64,000 bases of DNA. It comes from Ehretia macrophylla. Its lineage: Eukaryota; Streptophyta; Magnoliopsida; Boraginales; Ehretiaceae. The number at the start of each line of letters is the position of its first letter. Within the stretch, counting starts at the first letter, position 1. The notes beneath the pieces were generated by a model. That model made no database searches, had not been told where the DNA came from, and worked only from the letters and a program-made list of their open reading frames with translations. The stretch lies in assembly GCA_037974665.1 (NCBI GenBank), contig CM075767.1:17314840-17378839 (forward strand). The letters are read 5' to 3'. The position numbers were made by a program, and so were the translations under genes. Shown in pieces: positions 1 through 11,327 of this stretch.

Positions 1-840
1 TTGATGGTAACCAAATGCAATCATAGATTTTGTGAACCTTCCAAACCATGCTCTAGGAGATTGCTTCAGCTCATACAATGATTTTTTTAGCCTGCATACT
101 TTTTGGCTATGCCTTTTTGGTATCATGCACCCAGGTGGGAGATCCATGTAGACTTCTTCAGATAATTCTTCATGGAGAAAAACATTCTTCACATCAAACT
201 GTTGTAAGGGCCAATCTAGGTTTGCCGCTAGAGATAGCAAGACACGAACTGTGTTGATTTTGGCTACAGGTATAAATGTTTTTATGTAATCAATCCCATA
301 GGTTTGAGTGTATCCTTTTGCTACCAATCTTGCCTTAAAGCGCTCAATTGTGCTATCAGTCTTGTACTTTATAGTGTAAATCCATCGGCATCCAACTAGT
401 TTCTTTCCTGGTGGAGGATCAACCAACTCCCATGTTTGATTTTTTTCCAAGGATTTCATCTCCTCATTCATAGCTGTTTTCCACCTAGGATCAACTAAGG
501 CTTCTTGCACACTGTTAGGAATAGATACAACAGATAATTGATTCACAAAAGACATATTTGATTCCGACAAATGATGGTTAGGCACATAATGGCTCATGGG
601 ATATTTTACTTTACTAGAAATATCTGACTCATATGTGGGTTTAGGAATACCTCTAGTGTGACGATGTGGTAATTGTCTTCTGTGTGGCTCACAAACATCT
701 TCAGTAAACGATTGGTATGATATGTCGACCAGAGAAGAAGCCATATTTTCTAGAGACTCAGTTTCAGGTTGGGCTAAAGATAAACCTACTTCTTCAATTA
801 TTGAGTGTTCATCACCACTTTGATCTAATATCATACCACT
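1..840 (-). pseudogene. copia reverse transcriptase (RVT_2), partial and broken
   Basis: The minus-strand translation shows the classic start of copia reverse transcriptase: a tryptophan-rich segment (WKTAMNEEMKSLEKNQTWEL), then VGCRWIYTIKYKTDSTIE, ARLVAKGYTQTYGIDY, LQQFDVKNVFLHEEL and SLYELKQSPRAWF. The family consensus has FDVKNAFLHG at that site. The catalytic YVDD region lies beyond the window start. The upstream linker is open but diverged. It is part of the same pol as the integrase at 841-2172. The frame is interrupted, so I call it a relic. Confidence 0.85.
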
Positions 841-2172
841 TAAATCCAATTCTCCTATTTTTTGATTTTTTTTTCAATTTGTGAGTTATCACCACTGGAA
901 TCCAACATTATACCACTTATATCCAAGTTGCCTTTACCTTGATTATCATAATCTAGAGTTTGAATTTTCATCTGGTACTCCCCATGAAATTCAGGCGTAG
1001 AGAAGTACATTATGTTTTCATGAAAAATAACATCCATTGTGATAAATAATCGACTTGTTGGATGATGGTAACACCGATAACCTTTCTGATAAGTGGCATT
1101 ACCAACAAAAACACATCTCAAGGCTTGAGGCGTTAATTTGGTTCGTTGATGCCTGTGAAGGTATACAAATACCACACACCCAAAGACATGAGGAGTTAAA
1201 TGTGCAACAACTAAGGCAACAACCACATCAGTAAGTGTTTGAAAGGGCATTTTGAAATTGATGGTACTGGAGGGTACCCAATTGATTAAATAAGCTGCAA
1301 AGATGACTGCTTCTCCCCAATAAGACAGTGGCATATGGGCTTCGATTAACAAAGATCGGACAACCACTAACAAGTGTTAATTTTTTCGTTCAGCCGCCCC
1401 ATTCTATTAGGGTGTGTTAGAGCAAGTGGTGTGATGAATCAATCCTTGTGGTTCTAGATAGCGTTGAAATTCGGTACTCTGATATTCTCCACCATTGTCA
1501 CTGTGAAGAAGTTGAATCTTCCTTTTATACTGAGTTTCAATTTTTTTTATGAAACTTTTGGAATAATGAGTTCACTTCACTTTTGGATTTCATCAAACAA
1601 AGCCATGTCATCCTAGTACAATCATCAATAAATGTTACAAACCAACGTGACCCACCTAAAGTAGTGACTTTAGATGGACCCTATACATCAGAATGAATCA
1701 ACATAATATGAAGTGGACTTTTATTCAATCGAAATAGAAACGAAGCATGATAACTTTTGGCAAGTTCACAAACATCACACTTAAAACTAGAAACATCAAT
1801 TTCTGTAAATAAATTGAGAAATAATTTTTTTAGATATCCAAAAGAAGCATGTCCAAAACGATGATGCCATAACCATATTTCTTTCCTTTTCTTATCGTCC
1901 GGACCACATACTGTCAGAGCTTGTTGTAAGCTTTCAGTACTATTTGATTCCAAGTCCAAGTAATATAGCTTTCCTCGCCTAATATCACAACCAATCATTT
2001 TCCTGGTTTTGATGTCCTTAAACACACAAAAATCAGGCCAAAAAATTACAACACAATATAAAGTAGTGGTTATTTGAGAAGCTGACAAAAGGTTGTAATC
2101 TAAAGATGGAACAACCAAAACATAATCTAAATTTAATGTACTGGTTAGAGTCAAAGATCCTTCCTCAAGCAC
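841..2172 (-). pseudogene. copia integrase with GAG-pre-integrase domain, broken
   Basis: The part at 1681-2172 holds the GAG-pre-integrase domain, including the zinc-binding pattern WHHRFGHASFGYLKKLF followed by CDVCELAKSYHASF (HHCC). It runs into the integrase core at about 1400-1680, where translation gives TTLGGSRWFVTFIDDCTR and a KSEV-like stretch, but a stop and frameshifts interrupt it. The part at 855-1373 is the integrase C-terminal region (LLIEAHMPLSYWGEAVIFAAYLIN and a GCVVFVYLHRHQRTKL stretch). The domain would insert the cDNA into host DNA. It is inactive as read. Confidence 0.85.
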
Positions 2173-2400
2173 TGGGGTGGAGGTTCTATTTGCAGTAGAG
2201 ACAAATTTTTGGGAGGTGTGTTTGAGTGATGAGACTTGTCAAGAATCATACGTCATGTGATTTGTTGCACCAGAATCAATTATCCATGCACTATTCAAAA
2301 TAGGTGTAGAAATATTTAAAATCTTACCACCATTGTTTGCAGTGATTACCAATGCCGAGATGTTGTTAGTGATTTCATCTTCCATCTTAGTATCAACAAC
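2173..2400 (-). pseudogene. copia aspartic protease remnant
   Basis: The minus-strand translation near 2230-2300 gives AWIIDSGATNHMTYDS and then a stop. DSGA is the D-S/T-G catalytic triad of retroviral-type aspartic proteases, and the WIIDSGAT.HM context is typical of copia polyproteins. It lies between the gag zinc knuckle and the GAG-pre-integrase domain, as expected. The stop right after the motif shows that the frame is dead. Confidence 0.8.
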
Positions 2401-3311
2401 AGCTACAGTGGATGGCTTTGGTTGATTTTTCTTTGCGCGACTAGGATCCTACCATTCTGGATAGCCCACAATCTCAAAACAATGACTTTTAGTATGACCA
2501 GTCTTATTGCAATGAATGCATTTGTAAGAAGACTTGTCAATACTACTGGGTCCACTGGGTGGTCTACCATTGTTGGGTCGAGCACGATCTTGTTGACCAT
2601 GATTAGACTGGTTCCGAGCAACCATGTCACTAGCTTCAAATGTATCAGAATTTCCTTTGAGGGTGGTACGATGAACAACTTCTCATCTAACCAAAGAATA
2701 ACATTCATCTAGATTTGGTACTGAGTCTCTACGCAAAATCTCTTGTCTAATTGAATCAAAATCATCATCCAATCTAATGAGGAATATGTGTACTCTTAGT
2801 CGTTCAATAGTTTTGCGGTAGGATTTCACATCATTTGGATCTTTCATAACTACCGTATCACGATGATCTAATTCTTGAAAAATTTCTGTCAGTTCTCTAT
2901 AATACACAAAGAGAATTCGCCTAGCTTATTTTGCAGAAAATGCTTTTGATTCAGATTAAAGACTTGTAATTCATCACTGCCATCATAAAAGGCTTTTGAC
3001 AAGGCAATCCAAATATCATGGGCTGTGGGTAATCGTGAATAATGCCTCATGATTTCTGGAGACATAGACATTAGCAGTCACCGTTTGACCTTTTGATTTT
3101 CAGTATACCATTTTTCATAGCGTTCATTAGATTCTACAGATTGTTTATTCTTACCATGAATGTATGAGTTCTTGTCCCTTTCAGCAATTTGCATTTCCAT
3201 GAGCTACGACCATATGTCGTAATTGGATTTGGTAAGAGTGATTCCTGCATTAAAAACTCATTCGGACTGAAGAATAACTGGAATAGATTTAATTCCAGAT
3301 GATTCACTCAT
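2401..3311 (-). pseudogene. copia gag (UBN2-like) with zinc knuckle, broken
   Basis: The start codon is at 3311 on the minus strand and gives MSESSGIKSIPVILQSE then a stop. After frame breaks come MSMSPEIMRHYSRLPTAHDIW and the IFQELDHRDTV.. segment, both typical of plant copia gag. A CCHC knuckle follows at about 2455-2525 (CIHCNKTGHTKSHCFEIVGY). The nucleocapsid role is known for the family. The stops and shifts are seen directly. Confidence 0.8.
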
Positions 3312-3963
3312 TTTTTTTAGGCCATGCTATCTTTTGCTTTTATTTTTCACTTTGCTTTGAATCAAAAGACTATTGAATCAGAAGACCTTTTTTTTCACAA
3401 CGGATTTTTTTTTTGCCCTTTGTGAATGTTGAATGATTTCTAAAGGACAATTTCAAACATATTCACGTGAGAATGTTTGAAAGCACCTCAAAAGCATAAA
3501 CTATATAGGCCACCAAACCTTGTTTTTTTTGTCCAAGTTAGAAAACAAACAAAAAAATTGAGATTCAAAACATTCTCATGTAAAGAAACAATGAAAAGCA
3601 AAGGTAAAAAAAAATATGTGGGGCCATCTCATAATTATATTTTCTTTAATCATTAAGTCAACTTTTCTGTAGTTGACATCTTATGTGTCGTTGCTGATAT
3701 TTGTAGATGCATATATCTTTAAAAAATTGAGACTTTCAACATCATACACACACACACACACAAAAAGGACTCACATAGATATGAGTCACGATGGAACGGT
3801 AACTCCGGCAACTGAACGGGTTTATTTCCCAACTTTGGCTTTGAGGGTATTATTTATTTATTTATTTATTTTTGGTTTTGATTCTGAGTATTTGGATTTG
3901 AATCTGGGTTTTTTTTTTTTAATTTCTGGATGAATCTGAATATGGGTTTGAGTTAGTCAAAGA

Positions 3964-4025
<62 letters not shown>

Positions 4026-4082
4026 GATATGTTTGGAATTTGTGGGATTATTTTTTATGGGTTTGATATTCAAATAATCGTA
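3312..4082 (-). other. copia untranslated leader between primer binding site and gag
   Basis: About 770 bases without a convincing reading frame lie between the gag start and the primer binding site. The stretch is low-complexity: poly-T runs, a short CA run near 3747-3761 and a long AT microsatellite at 3967-4022. I see no host gene here. Confidence 0.6.
3967..4022. repeat. AT dinucleotide microsatellite
   Basis: An uninterrupted run of about 28 AT units lies inside the leader of the copia element. Confidence 0.95.
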
Positions 4083-4098
4083 TACCCCTCTGACACCA
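4083..4098 (-). other. primer binding site of the copia element (tRNA-iMet type)
   Basis: The minus strand reads TGGTGTCAGAGGGG, close to the usual plant copia primer binding site TGGTATCAGAGC, which pairs with the initiator Met tRNA. It lies directly inside the LTR, which fixes the orientation of the element. Confidence 0.75.
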
Positions 4099-4099
4099 T

Positions 4100-4370
4100 T
4101 TTCAAAACTAATGAAATGGTTTTTTCCATTATATTACTGATTAAAAATACACAAGGTATTTATAGAGAATTTAAATCCCTCAATCTAAGCCTATCAATCT
4201 CTCACAATCTTCTGTAATCTCTAATAGTCAACAAGCTTGACTATTAGATATTTGTATAACTATGTAATCTCTATATTTCAACAAACTTGACTTTTGCACA
4301 GCTATGTAGTCTCTATAATTCAACAAGTTTGACTTCTAGAGATTTGTACAACTGTGTAATATCTACAATT
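4100..4370 (-). repeat. 5' LTR of the copia element, with internal 45-50 bp repeats
   Basis: On the minus strand the LTR starts with copies of a motif beginning T(G/A)TTGAA..TA.AGA..TAC.. and carries a TATAAATACC box near 4155-4165. A unit of about 45-50 bp containing caacaa.ttgac occurs three times (from about 4229, 4278 and 4321). The outermost copy is split by the CACTA insertion and continues at 14077-14081. The inner boundary is near 4100-4112 and I could not fix it exactly. Confidence 0.7.
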
Positions 4371-4800
4371 CACTACACAAAAAATTGCTTTTGGCGACAG
4401 CCAAAAGCTGTCTCCATGCTGTCGCCAAAAGGGTATTGGCGACGGTTGACGACGGCGCGAAGACGAAAATTGGTCGTCGCCAAAAGTATCATCGCCAATT
4501 TGTCGCCCCGTCGCCAATTCATCACATTTGGCGACGGCATTTTAGTCTGTCGCCAAATTCGTTTCCAAGAAATAGTCATCTCCACACCGTCGCCAATATA
4601 ACTCCGTCTCCAATTCGTTTCCAGAGTTGTCGCCAAAACTATGTTGTCACCTAGACGTCGCCAAAATTGTGTCGTCACCGAGCCGTCGCCAAGTCGTTGC
4701 CAAAATATGTCGTCACTGAGCCGCCTCCAAAGTATGCATCACCAAGCCATGGTGACGTCGTCGCCAGAAGTTGTTGTCACCGAGCCGTTACTAATCTTTA
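4371..4800. repeat. left subterminal repeat array of the outer CACTA element
   Basis: The block is dense in GGCGACGG, CGTCGCCA and CCGTCTCC motifs in both orientations. In the CACTA family such motifs are bound by the element's TNPA-like protein. The short reading frames that cross this block are products of the repeat and not genes. Confidence 0.8.
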
Positions 4801-6527
4801 ATTATTTTTTTTAGCAATTTTAATAATTAAAATAACATAATTATTTTTTTTTCAAATATCAAATTTATATAAACAATTAATTTAAATTTTAATGCATATA
4901 AATAAAGAAATATATAATCTACAATTATAATTTAAATTAAATCAACACAAATCATAAATTTAAAATTACAAACTATTTTAATATCTTAACAAAAATATAA
5001 ATTTAAAATACAATAGATTTTAATATCTAAAAAAACACTCAACGCAACGATTGGTCTTCAGTTCCATTAACAGGTAGAGGCAGAGGCAACTGTTGAGGTA
5101 GAACCGACAACCTTTGCATGAGGCTACACGATATGTTCTTGATTTTTTTTAGCAACTCACAAAATATACCAATTCACAGGAGTCCAGTTTGGAGATACTT
5201 CTATTTCTTGAGCTCTAAGAACAAAATATTAATATGCATCTTTACCTGTCATATTATGATTTTGAAGCCTGCATAAAAAATGAATTTAATTTGTAAAAGC
5301 AATTAATATTGTTGAGTGGACATAACGACATACTTAATTTGTAAAAGACATACTTAAAAGGCATATATAAAACCCAGCCCTTACCTTGCCACTCGGAAAA
5401 GATTTTATCTTCCAAACTAAAGCATCTGCAATTAAATGTAATTTATATAAATTAAAATGTTTACAATCTAAGACAAAAAATTTAAATTAAATACTCATAA
5501 CACATAAATTTAAAATTACAAATTGTTTTCATATTTTAAAAAAAAAACACTCAATGCCTCGATTGATCTTCAATTCTACATAGAAATGAGGCGTTGGTTG
5601 TTACATTCATCTATGTTCGGCGAGCAATGATGTCCAGCCTGGAAGACATAAAATGAGGAGACATGAGTGGATCATTAATTATACCCAGAGATCTAAACTA
5701 CCAATACCTTATCAAAATGTTAGAGCAAATGAATTTCCATATTCAAGATGACTTACCTGCTTTGTTCGAGGCCGAAAGCCAAAGACAATAATTCTCATAT
5801 CTTTACCTGCAAACAAAGAGTACAACCAGTAAGCTTAGAACTTTTCAACAGAATCCTATGCCTACAAGCACCAAGCCACATGATTCATGAATATAATATT
5901 CAATCGGTATTATTTTCACTTATTCATTAATCAAAAGACAGCAATAACTTGCTAGAAACAAAGATGTTTATCCCATGCAATTAATCAATCAATCTTTATC
6001 TAAAACTATGGACATGGATAGGCCAATTGCAATGCATATCTCACTTTGTAGAGATGCGAGAACCATCCATGCCTAATAGATACAATTAGTTATTGTAATG
6101 AGTTTCTCAGACATTAAATGAAGATAAAATTTGATAGAAATGTGTATATATAATAGCATACCAATGACCTGGACCAATCTTTGTGAAGGAGTCTTCTCAC
6201 TTTGTCAAGGGGCTGATGGAAACTTCATAGCCTACATCCAAACATAGGCTTAAGATAGAAACACACTGTCCTTCAACAAATCTGTAGTCAAATTAGGCAT
6301 AAATGTCCATAAAATGGAAACCAACCACAAATTTTGAAGCAAGAGAAGAATCCTAAGAATTGCTTCTATACAACAATGAACAAAACAATAGACCATAACA
6401 TTTATGATGTTGAGAGTGTCTTTACCAAAAGAGCAGTAACATACTTAGGATTAACACTGTATATCATCCCTACTCAACTTTCTCAAAACACGAAACAATT
6501 ATTTTTAACTAGTGTCACTCAGACACA
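4801..6527. other. outer CACTA interior, AT-rich, with exon-like pieces
   Basis: This is mostly AT-rich non-coding sequence. Two related segments near 5040-5110 and 5545-5600 share 'ctcaatgcctcgattg'-like text, which suggests an internal duplication. On the minus strand, exon-like pieces flanked by splice consensus occur at 5757-5806 and near 6170-6235. I recognise no protein in them. Confidence 0.4.
5757..5806 (-). pseudogene. 50-nt exon-like piece, unrecognised
   Basis: On the minus strand a TTTGCAG acceptor is followed by 50 bases and then a CAG/GTAAGT donor. One frame reads KDMRIIVFGFRPRTKQ. The flanking splice consensus suggests an exon captured by the CACTA element, as with the recognisable host pieces further right. 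I cannot name the parent gene. Confidence 0.35.
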
Positions 6528-6618
6528 CACTACAAAAAAACAGCTGTTTTGTGACGACAATTTGTGACGAAATTAAATTCGTCGCAAAATTGGAACGAAA
6601 ATGCCATGAAATAGTTAT

Positions 6619-7620
6619 GCGCTCAAAATATGTGGAACTTGTGACAAATATGTGACGATTATCAAGAATCGTCACAAATTCGTCACAAACAGCGACAATT
6701 TTGCCACGACATGCAATAGTCTGGCATGGAAAACAAAAATCGACTCTAATTCGTCACAATTTTTGACAATTTTGCCACGACAAGAAATAGTTCTAGAGGG
6801 TTGTCGCAATTTCGTGGCTATTTGCTACAATTTTGTGACGAAACTAGATAAATAGAGATACACTCAAAATATGTGGATGTGACGACTATCAAGAATCGTC
6901 ACAAATTCGTCACAAACAGCGACAATTTTGCCACGACATGCAATAGTCTAACGTGAAAAACATAAATCGACTCTAATTCGTCACAATATGCGACAAATTT
7001 GCCACGACAAGAAATAGTTCTAGAGGGTTGTCGCAATTTCGTGGCTATTTGCTACAATTTTGTGACGAAACTAGATAAATAGAAATGCGCTCAAAATATG
7101 TGGATGTGACGACTATCAAGAATCGTCACAAATTCGTCACAAACAGCGACAATTTTGCCACGACATGCAATAGTCTGGCGTGGAAAACATAAATCGACTC
7201 TAATTCATCACAATATGCGACAATTTTGCCACGACAAGAAATAGTTCTAGAGGGTTGTCGCAATTTCGTGGCTATTTGCTACAATTTTGTGACGAAACTA
7301 GATAAATAGAAATGCGCTCAAAATATGTGAATGTGACGACTATCAAGATTCGTCACAAATTCGTCACAAACAGCGACAATTTTGCCACGACATGCAATAG
7401 TCTAGCATGGAAAACATAAATCGACTCTAATTCGTCACAATATGCGACAATTTTGCCACGACAAGAAATAGTTCTAGAGGGTTGTCGCAATTTCGTGGCT
7501 ATTTGCTACAATTTTGTGACGAAACTAAATAAATAGAGATGCGCTCAAGATATGTGGAACTTGTGACAAATATGTGACGACTATCAAGAATCGTCACAAA
7601 TTCGTCACAAACAGTGGAAT
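6619..7620. repeat. tandem array of ~228 bp units (four plus a partial)
   Basis: Units begin at 6619, about 6859, 7087, 7314 and 7541 with a motif like GCGCTCAAAATATGTGG. The spacing is 240, then 228, 227 and 227 bases. Each unit contains the same series of GTGACGA, TTCGTCACAA, GCGACAATTTTGCCACGACA and GGGTTGTCGCAATTTCGTGG motifs. The last unit is cut at about 7615. This is an expanded left subterminal region of the inner CACTA element. Confidence 0.9.
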
Positions 7621-10354
7621 AAAAGTCAACATTAGCAAAAGAAAAAGAATCAGATCAGCAGCAGCATGAAATCGTAAGGCACTATTGAGACCTCTTTGGC
7701 TTAGGGTTTGGCTTCATCTTCAAATCTCAACCATTTTAGCAAGATCAATGGTGTTTCTAGTCAATTTTCTTCCATTTTCGAGCTATACAAGGTGAGGGAA
7801 ATCATTCTCTATTGCATTTTAAGTGTTTCACTATAATGTATTCTAGTTGATTTAATAGAACTTGTGAATACTTGAGTTGTATAAGCATAAATTGTTGACT
7901 AGAGTGAAGTGTAGAGTAATCTTTGGCTTCAGTTCTCTTGAATAACTTCAACTTGTATGCTTTTATTGCCTTGTTAGTTGATGCTCTTGAATGAGGTTTA
8001 GGTGCTTGATAAATGACCTCAATGAAGTGTATGAATATAGTATATGCTAAAACCAAGAGCAAACCAAGTAGAAATGCTAGAAAACAAGCTAAATAGACAT
8101 TAGTGCAAAAGTGAGAAAGCTGGACAGTTTGCGCAGAGAATTTGTAGAGATGATTTGAGGTAGTAAACGATGTCGAAATTGGTTGAATTTTTTTTTATAT
8201 TGTAGCTAAGAACTTGAGGAACAATTTCTATTTTGGAGGAAATATCGAATTCTATCATTAAGGGGTTGTTTTGGAGCCAAAACAGTAGGGTGACTGATTC
8301 TCGCGTAATTCGGGGCTGGCTGCGTAATGATTTTCTAAAGGGCATAACTTGATGAGTTTAACTCCGAATTAGGAACCGTTTGAGGCTAAACCCATCTACA
8401 CTTGATGAACTATATGTCTATGCAATTTTAGAAGTTTTAGAGGACATTAAGGCTGCTAACTGAATAAGTAAAGTTAAGCAAATGTAGTTAAAAATTTCAG
8501 TTTATATAGCTAAGTGATTAATGTTGCACTAAAGGTTAATTTGAGTTGAATAATGATGGATTATAGGGAGTTGAAGGCTTGAGAGTAACAATTACATGTT
8601 TGGAGAGAGCGTTTAAGTAGAATGAGGGTTAAATGAACATTAGTTGCATTGAATGCTAAATGTTTAATATGTGACTAACGTGAACTATGTGCATTGAATG
8701 TTTAAATAAGTTGAGCTTTGAGTGAAAATTAAATGTGATGAATTATGTGTAGTGATTTTCTATTTAGATAATCAAGAGTAATTAAAGCCATGCACATGCT
8801 AGTGTTAGTTGTCAAAGAGTGTTTGCAAGTTATGGGAAGTAAAGTATGTTTTCAATCATGTTCATGAGCTTAGCTTAATGTATGTGTTAAAGTTAGTTGA
8901 ATTGCTTGAGTACTTGGTTATTGGTTTGGTAAATGCTTGAGTTGATTTAAGTTAATCCATGCTTAAAGTATGTTTAATTAATTAGTTAACTAGTTGGATA
9001 AATTGGAGTGTTTAGTTATTAAGTATGACAGCTTGATATAGTTTCATTGTTTGGTCATCTATTTAGAAGTTAAATGTGAACATTTATTGTTTATATGAAT
9101 AGATTGCTTGAGGTTACATGTTTAGTTACTGAGTAGATAGCTATTAAATGCTTAACTTGATGTTTCTTTGTGATCTAGTTGAAGTTGAACTAGTTATGAA
9201 GTTAACTTGTTAAATGCTAATATAGTTAATGTCATACATGCTCATGTTAGCCTAAGCAAATAATCCAAGACATGTTCATGAAATGCTAAATTTTGTTGCA
9301 TTAAATTGTTATGACTGTGCCTTAAGACTTCCTTTTTTGGCCATTGCCTAAAGACGAGATAGCGGTAAATTCTGTCTTTCTTGTAACATTGTGAAGATAA
9401 TGCTTATACCTATTTCATTAATTTCCTTAATGCTTGACTCTTTATCTGAAAGATAGTCCATCTACTAGTACTAATTGTAACTATTGCGTGGTTTGAAGCT
9501 GAATCTATTTGTGACAGGTTGTAATACCCATCTATCGAATTGGTATGTTAGATACAATGAAAGAAAACAAAGTTAAAAAGAGACACATAGATTATATAAT
9601 CCTATTATAAAGAAATTAAATTAACTTTGATAATCTAGGAAATTAAATTAACTTTGTTAAGCTTGGAAAATTATTGTGAATCTTAATAAGTAAGTGAGTT
9701 CAAGTATATTATATAATTCTTACACCGCATTTCGAAAATTGAGGGCAATTTGGTGCACTTTTGGCTTATTATCATCACAAGTGAAAATTATAATTTGTTT
9801 TCGCTTTCATTCTCATTTTTAACTGAAGAGTTTTTTTGGTTGAGTATTAGACTTTAAGTTTGGTTATTTTCCTGTTTGCAGATATAAGACATGGATTGTA
9901 TGAAGATGATGAGAATGGTAGGCTTTGGATTCTCTTCCATGCAAAGATGGCGTACCACAATGGAGAATGTTGAAAACTTTTTTTGCATACAAATTCTCTT
10001 TAGGAGCTTATCCTAGAAAGACAAACAAGTTTGATAATGTCATGATAGATGCACATTTGGTATTTTTTTAGAATGTATGTTATAAGAGGTAACTTTGTTG
10101 AATGGTGGCTATTATGTATACATAACTATTTTGGTATGGAATTGTGTTCATTTGAATGGATATGTAAGCTGTGTAATTATTTGAGATTTAATTATGGTTT
10201 TATCTTCATAAATTGTTTGAGATTCAATTATGAATGTTATTTTGTAATTTAGCAGGACAAACAAGATGATATTACAAGCAACATTAGCATAGTGGATTTG
10301 AAAATTTCCACGAAATTGTGACAAAAAAAGATTTAAAAATTGCCACAAATTTAT
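7621..10354. other. inner CACTA interior, no gene recognised
   Basis: This is AT-rich sequence with no long reading frame on either strand. Near 9880-9985 a TTTGCAG acceptor-like site is followed by an open stretch reading RHGLYEDDENGRLWILFHAK, which may be a captured exon, but I do not recognise it. The rest holds short words repeated with variation (such as ttgagttgaattaagtta) and nothing that I can name. Confidence 0.4.
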
Positions 10355-10528
10355 GACGAAAAAATTAGTCACGAATTTGTGACGAAAAAATTAGCCACAA
10401 ATTTGTGACGAAAAAATTAGCCACAAATTTGCGACAAAAAAATTAGCCACAAATTTGTGACGAAAAAATTAGCCACAAATTTGTGACGAAAAAATTAGCC
10501 ACAAATTTGTGACGAAAAAATTGCCACG
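10355..10528. repeat. 26-bp tandem array (six units plus a partial)
   Basis: The unit GACGAAAAAATTAGCCACAA plus ATTTGT repeats with exact 26-base spacing from 10355, 10381, 10407, 10433, 10459 and 10485, and a partial copy starts at 10511. Each unit contains the GTGACGA subterminal motif. This is the right-side counterpart of the array at 6619-7620. Confidence 0.93.
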
Positions 10529-10840
10529 AAATGGCCTCTACTACATCTCGTGGCATATTAGTCGCATTTGTCACGAATTTGTCACGAACGCTTCCAGCTC
10601 TGCATATCGTCGCAAATTAGTCACAAGGCCACAAAAATGTGACGAAAAATGATTTTGCGACGCCATATTTGGCGACAACTGACATGTCGTCACAATTTTG
10701 TCGCATTTGCTTGTTTGTGACGAAAATGTGACGATTACTTGCTGTCACAAAACAGCTTTTTTTTTGTAGTGACATAAACAAAACAAATGAATAACTGACA
10801 ACACATTTCCAGTAGGTGATCACCTATTAAGAAGACTTTA

Positions 10841-10945
10841 TTAAGCTTGAACCTTCTCTGACTTGAGGGGCTTAACCACTGCCCATGTGAAATCTGGGTC
10901 ATTTCTGCCAAAATGACCAGGGCATATGTAATCAAAATAAGCACC
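10841..10945 (-). pseudogene. captured C-terminal end of S-adenosylmethionine synthetase
   Basis: The minus-strand frame ending at the TAA at 10841-10843 reads [19 protein letters not shown] followed by SEKVQA and the stop. Plant S-adenosylmethionine synthetases (ATP + Met to AdoMet) end in YGHFGRDDPDFTWE.VKPLKW, so the match is close and includes the natural stop. Only about 30 codons are recognisable, and the upstream residues FDYIC do not fit the family. It lies in the outer CACTA element, just outside the inner one, on the same strand as the other captured pieces. It is a gene fragment and not a working enzyme. Confidence 0.8.
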
Positions 10946-11209
10946 TAGTATAAGAAGCTTTATTTCACAAACATGTAAAATTTGCTTATAAACACCTTTA
11001 ATCAACTTATAAACTAAGCCAAACTACTCCAAAAGACACAGACATATTCTTTGCTTGCATTCATGCTCAATTTGTTCTATATTCTCGAGTATTGCCCCTA
11101 ACTGTATGGCTCCAATGAGCACTAAACAGATCATAGAAGCATCAATAATAAAGATAGAAAGGATTCACTGAAATTACTTGGAAACCTATTCTGCGTCAAC
11201 ACAACCGAG

Positions 11210-11327
11210 GACACTTACTAGCAGCTCCAATACCTCTGCTAGTGGCAACTCATACATGTGATGAAGCCAAGGCAGTAACATCATTAATGCCATCACCAAC
11301 CATAGCAACCACAACATCATTAATATG
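11210..11327 (-). pseudogene. captured hinge fragment of a P1B-type copper/heavy-metal ATPase
   Basis: The minus strand reads VAMVGDGINDVTALASSHV, then a stop, then VATSRGIGAAS. GDGIND is the conserved hinge motif of the P-type ATPase phosphorylation domain. The ASSHVG.AMG.G.GAAS continuation is typical of plastid copper ATPases such as PAA2/HMA8. The stop replaces the family glycine (GGA to TGA), the first alanine after GDGIND has become V, and other residues differ. About 38 codons are recognisable. The assignment to the PAA2/HMA8 group is inferred from these few residues. Confidence 0.72.

Larger units (their letters stand above)
1..4370 (-). mobile_element. Ty1/copia LTR retrotransposon, partial and decayed
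   Basis: Read on the minus strand, the order is LTR (near 4100-4370), primer binding site (4083-4098), long leader, gag, protease, integrase and reverse transcriptase. This is the Ty1/copia order. The window start cuts the element inside the reverse transcriptase, so RNase H and the 3' LTR are not visible. Every coding domain carries stops or frameshifts, so it is not autonomous. Its LTR is interrupted close to its outer end by the CACTA element that begins at 4371; the last few LTR bases appear at 14077-14081. Confidence 0.9.
6528..10771. mobile_element. second, nested CACTA element (GTGACGAA-type ends)
   Basis: The terminal inverted repeats are CACTACAAAAAAACAGCTGT at 6528 and its inverse ending TTTTTTTTTGTAGTG at 10771, followed inward by GTGACGA-type subterminal motifs. 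The 3 bp target duplication ACA is at 6525-6527 and 10772-10774. The element is 4244 bp long and has no transposase-like ORF, so it is non-autonomous. Its subterminal motif (TTTGTGACGA) differs from that of the outer element (GGCGACGG), so the two belong to different CACTA families. Confidence 0.88.

Noticed and set aside
10355..10528. Evenly spaced 26-bp repeats resembling a CRISPR array
   Set aside because: There are no unique spacers; the units are head to tail inside a plant CACTA element.
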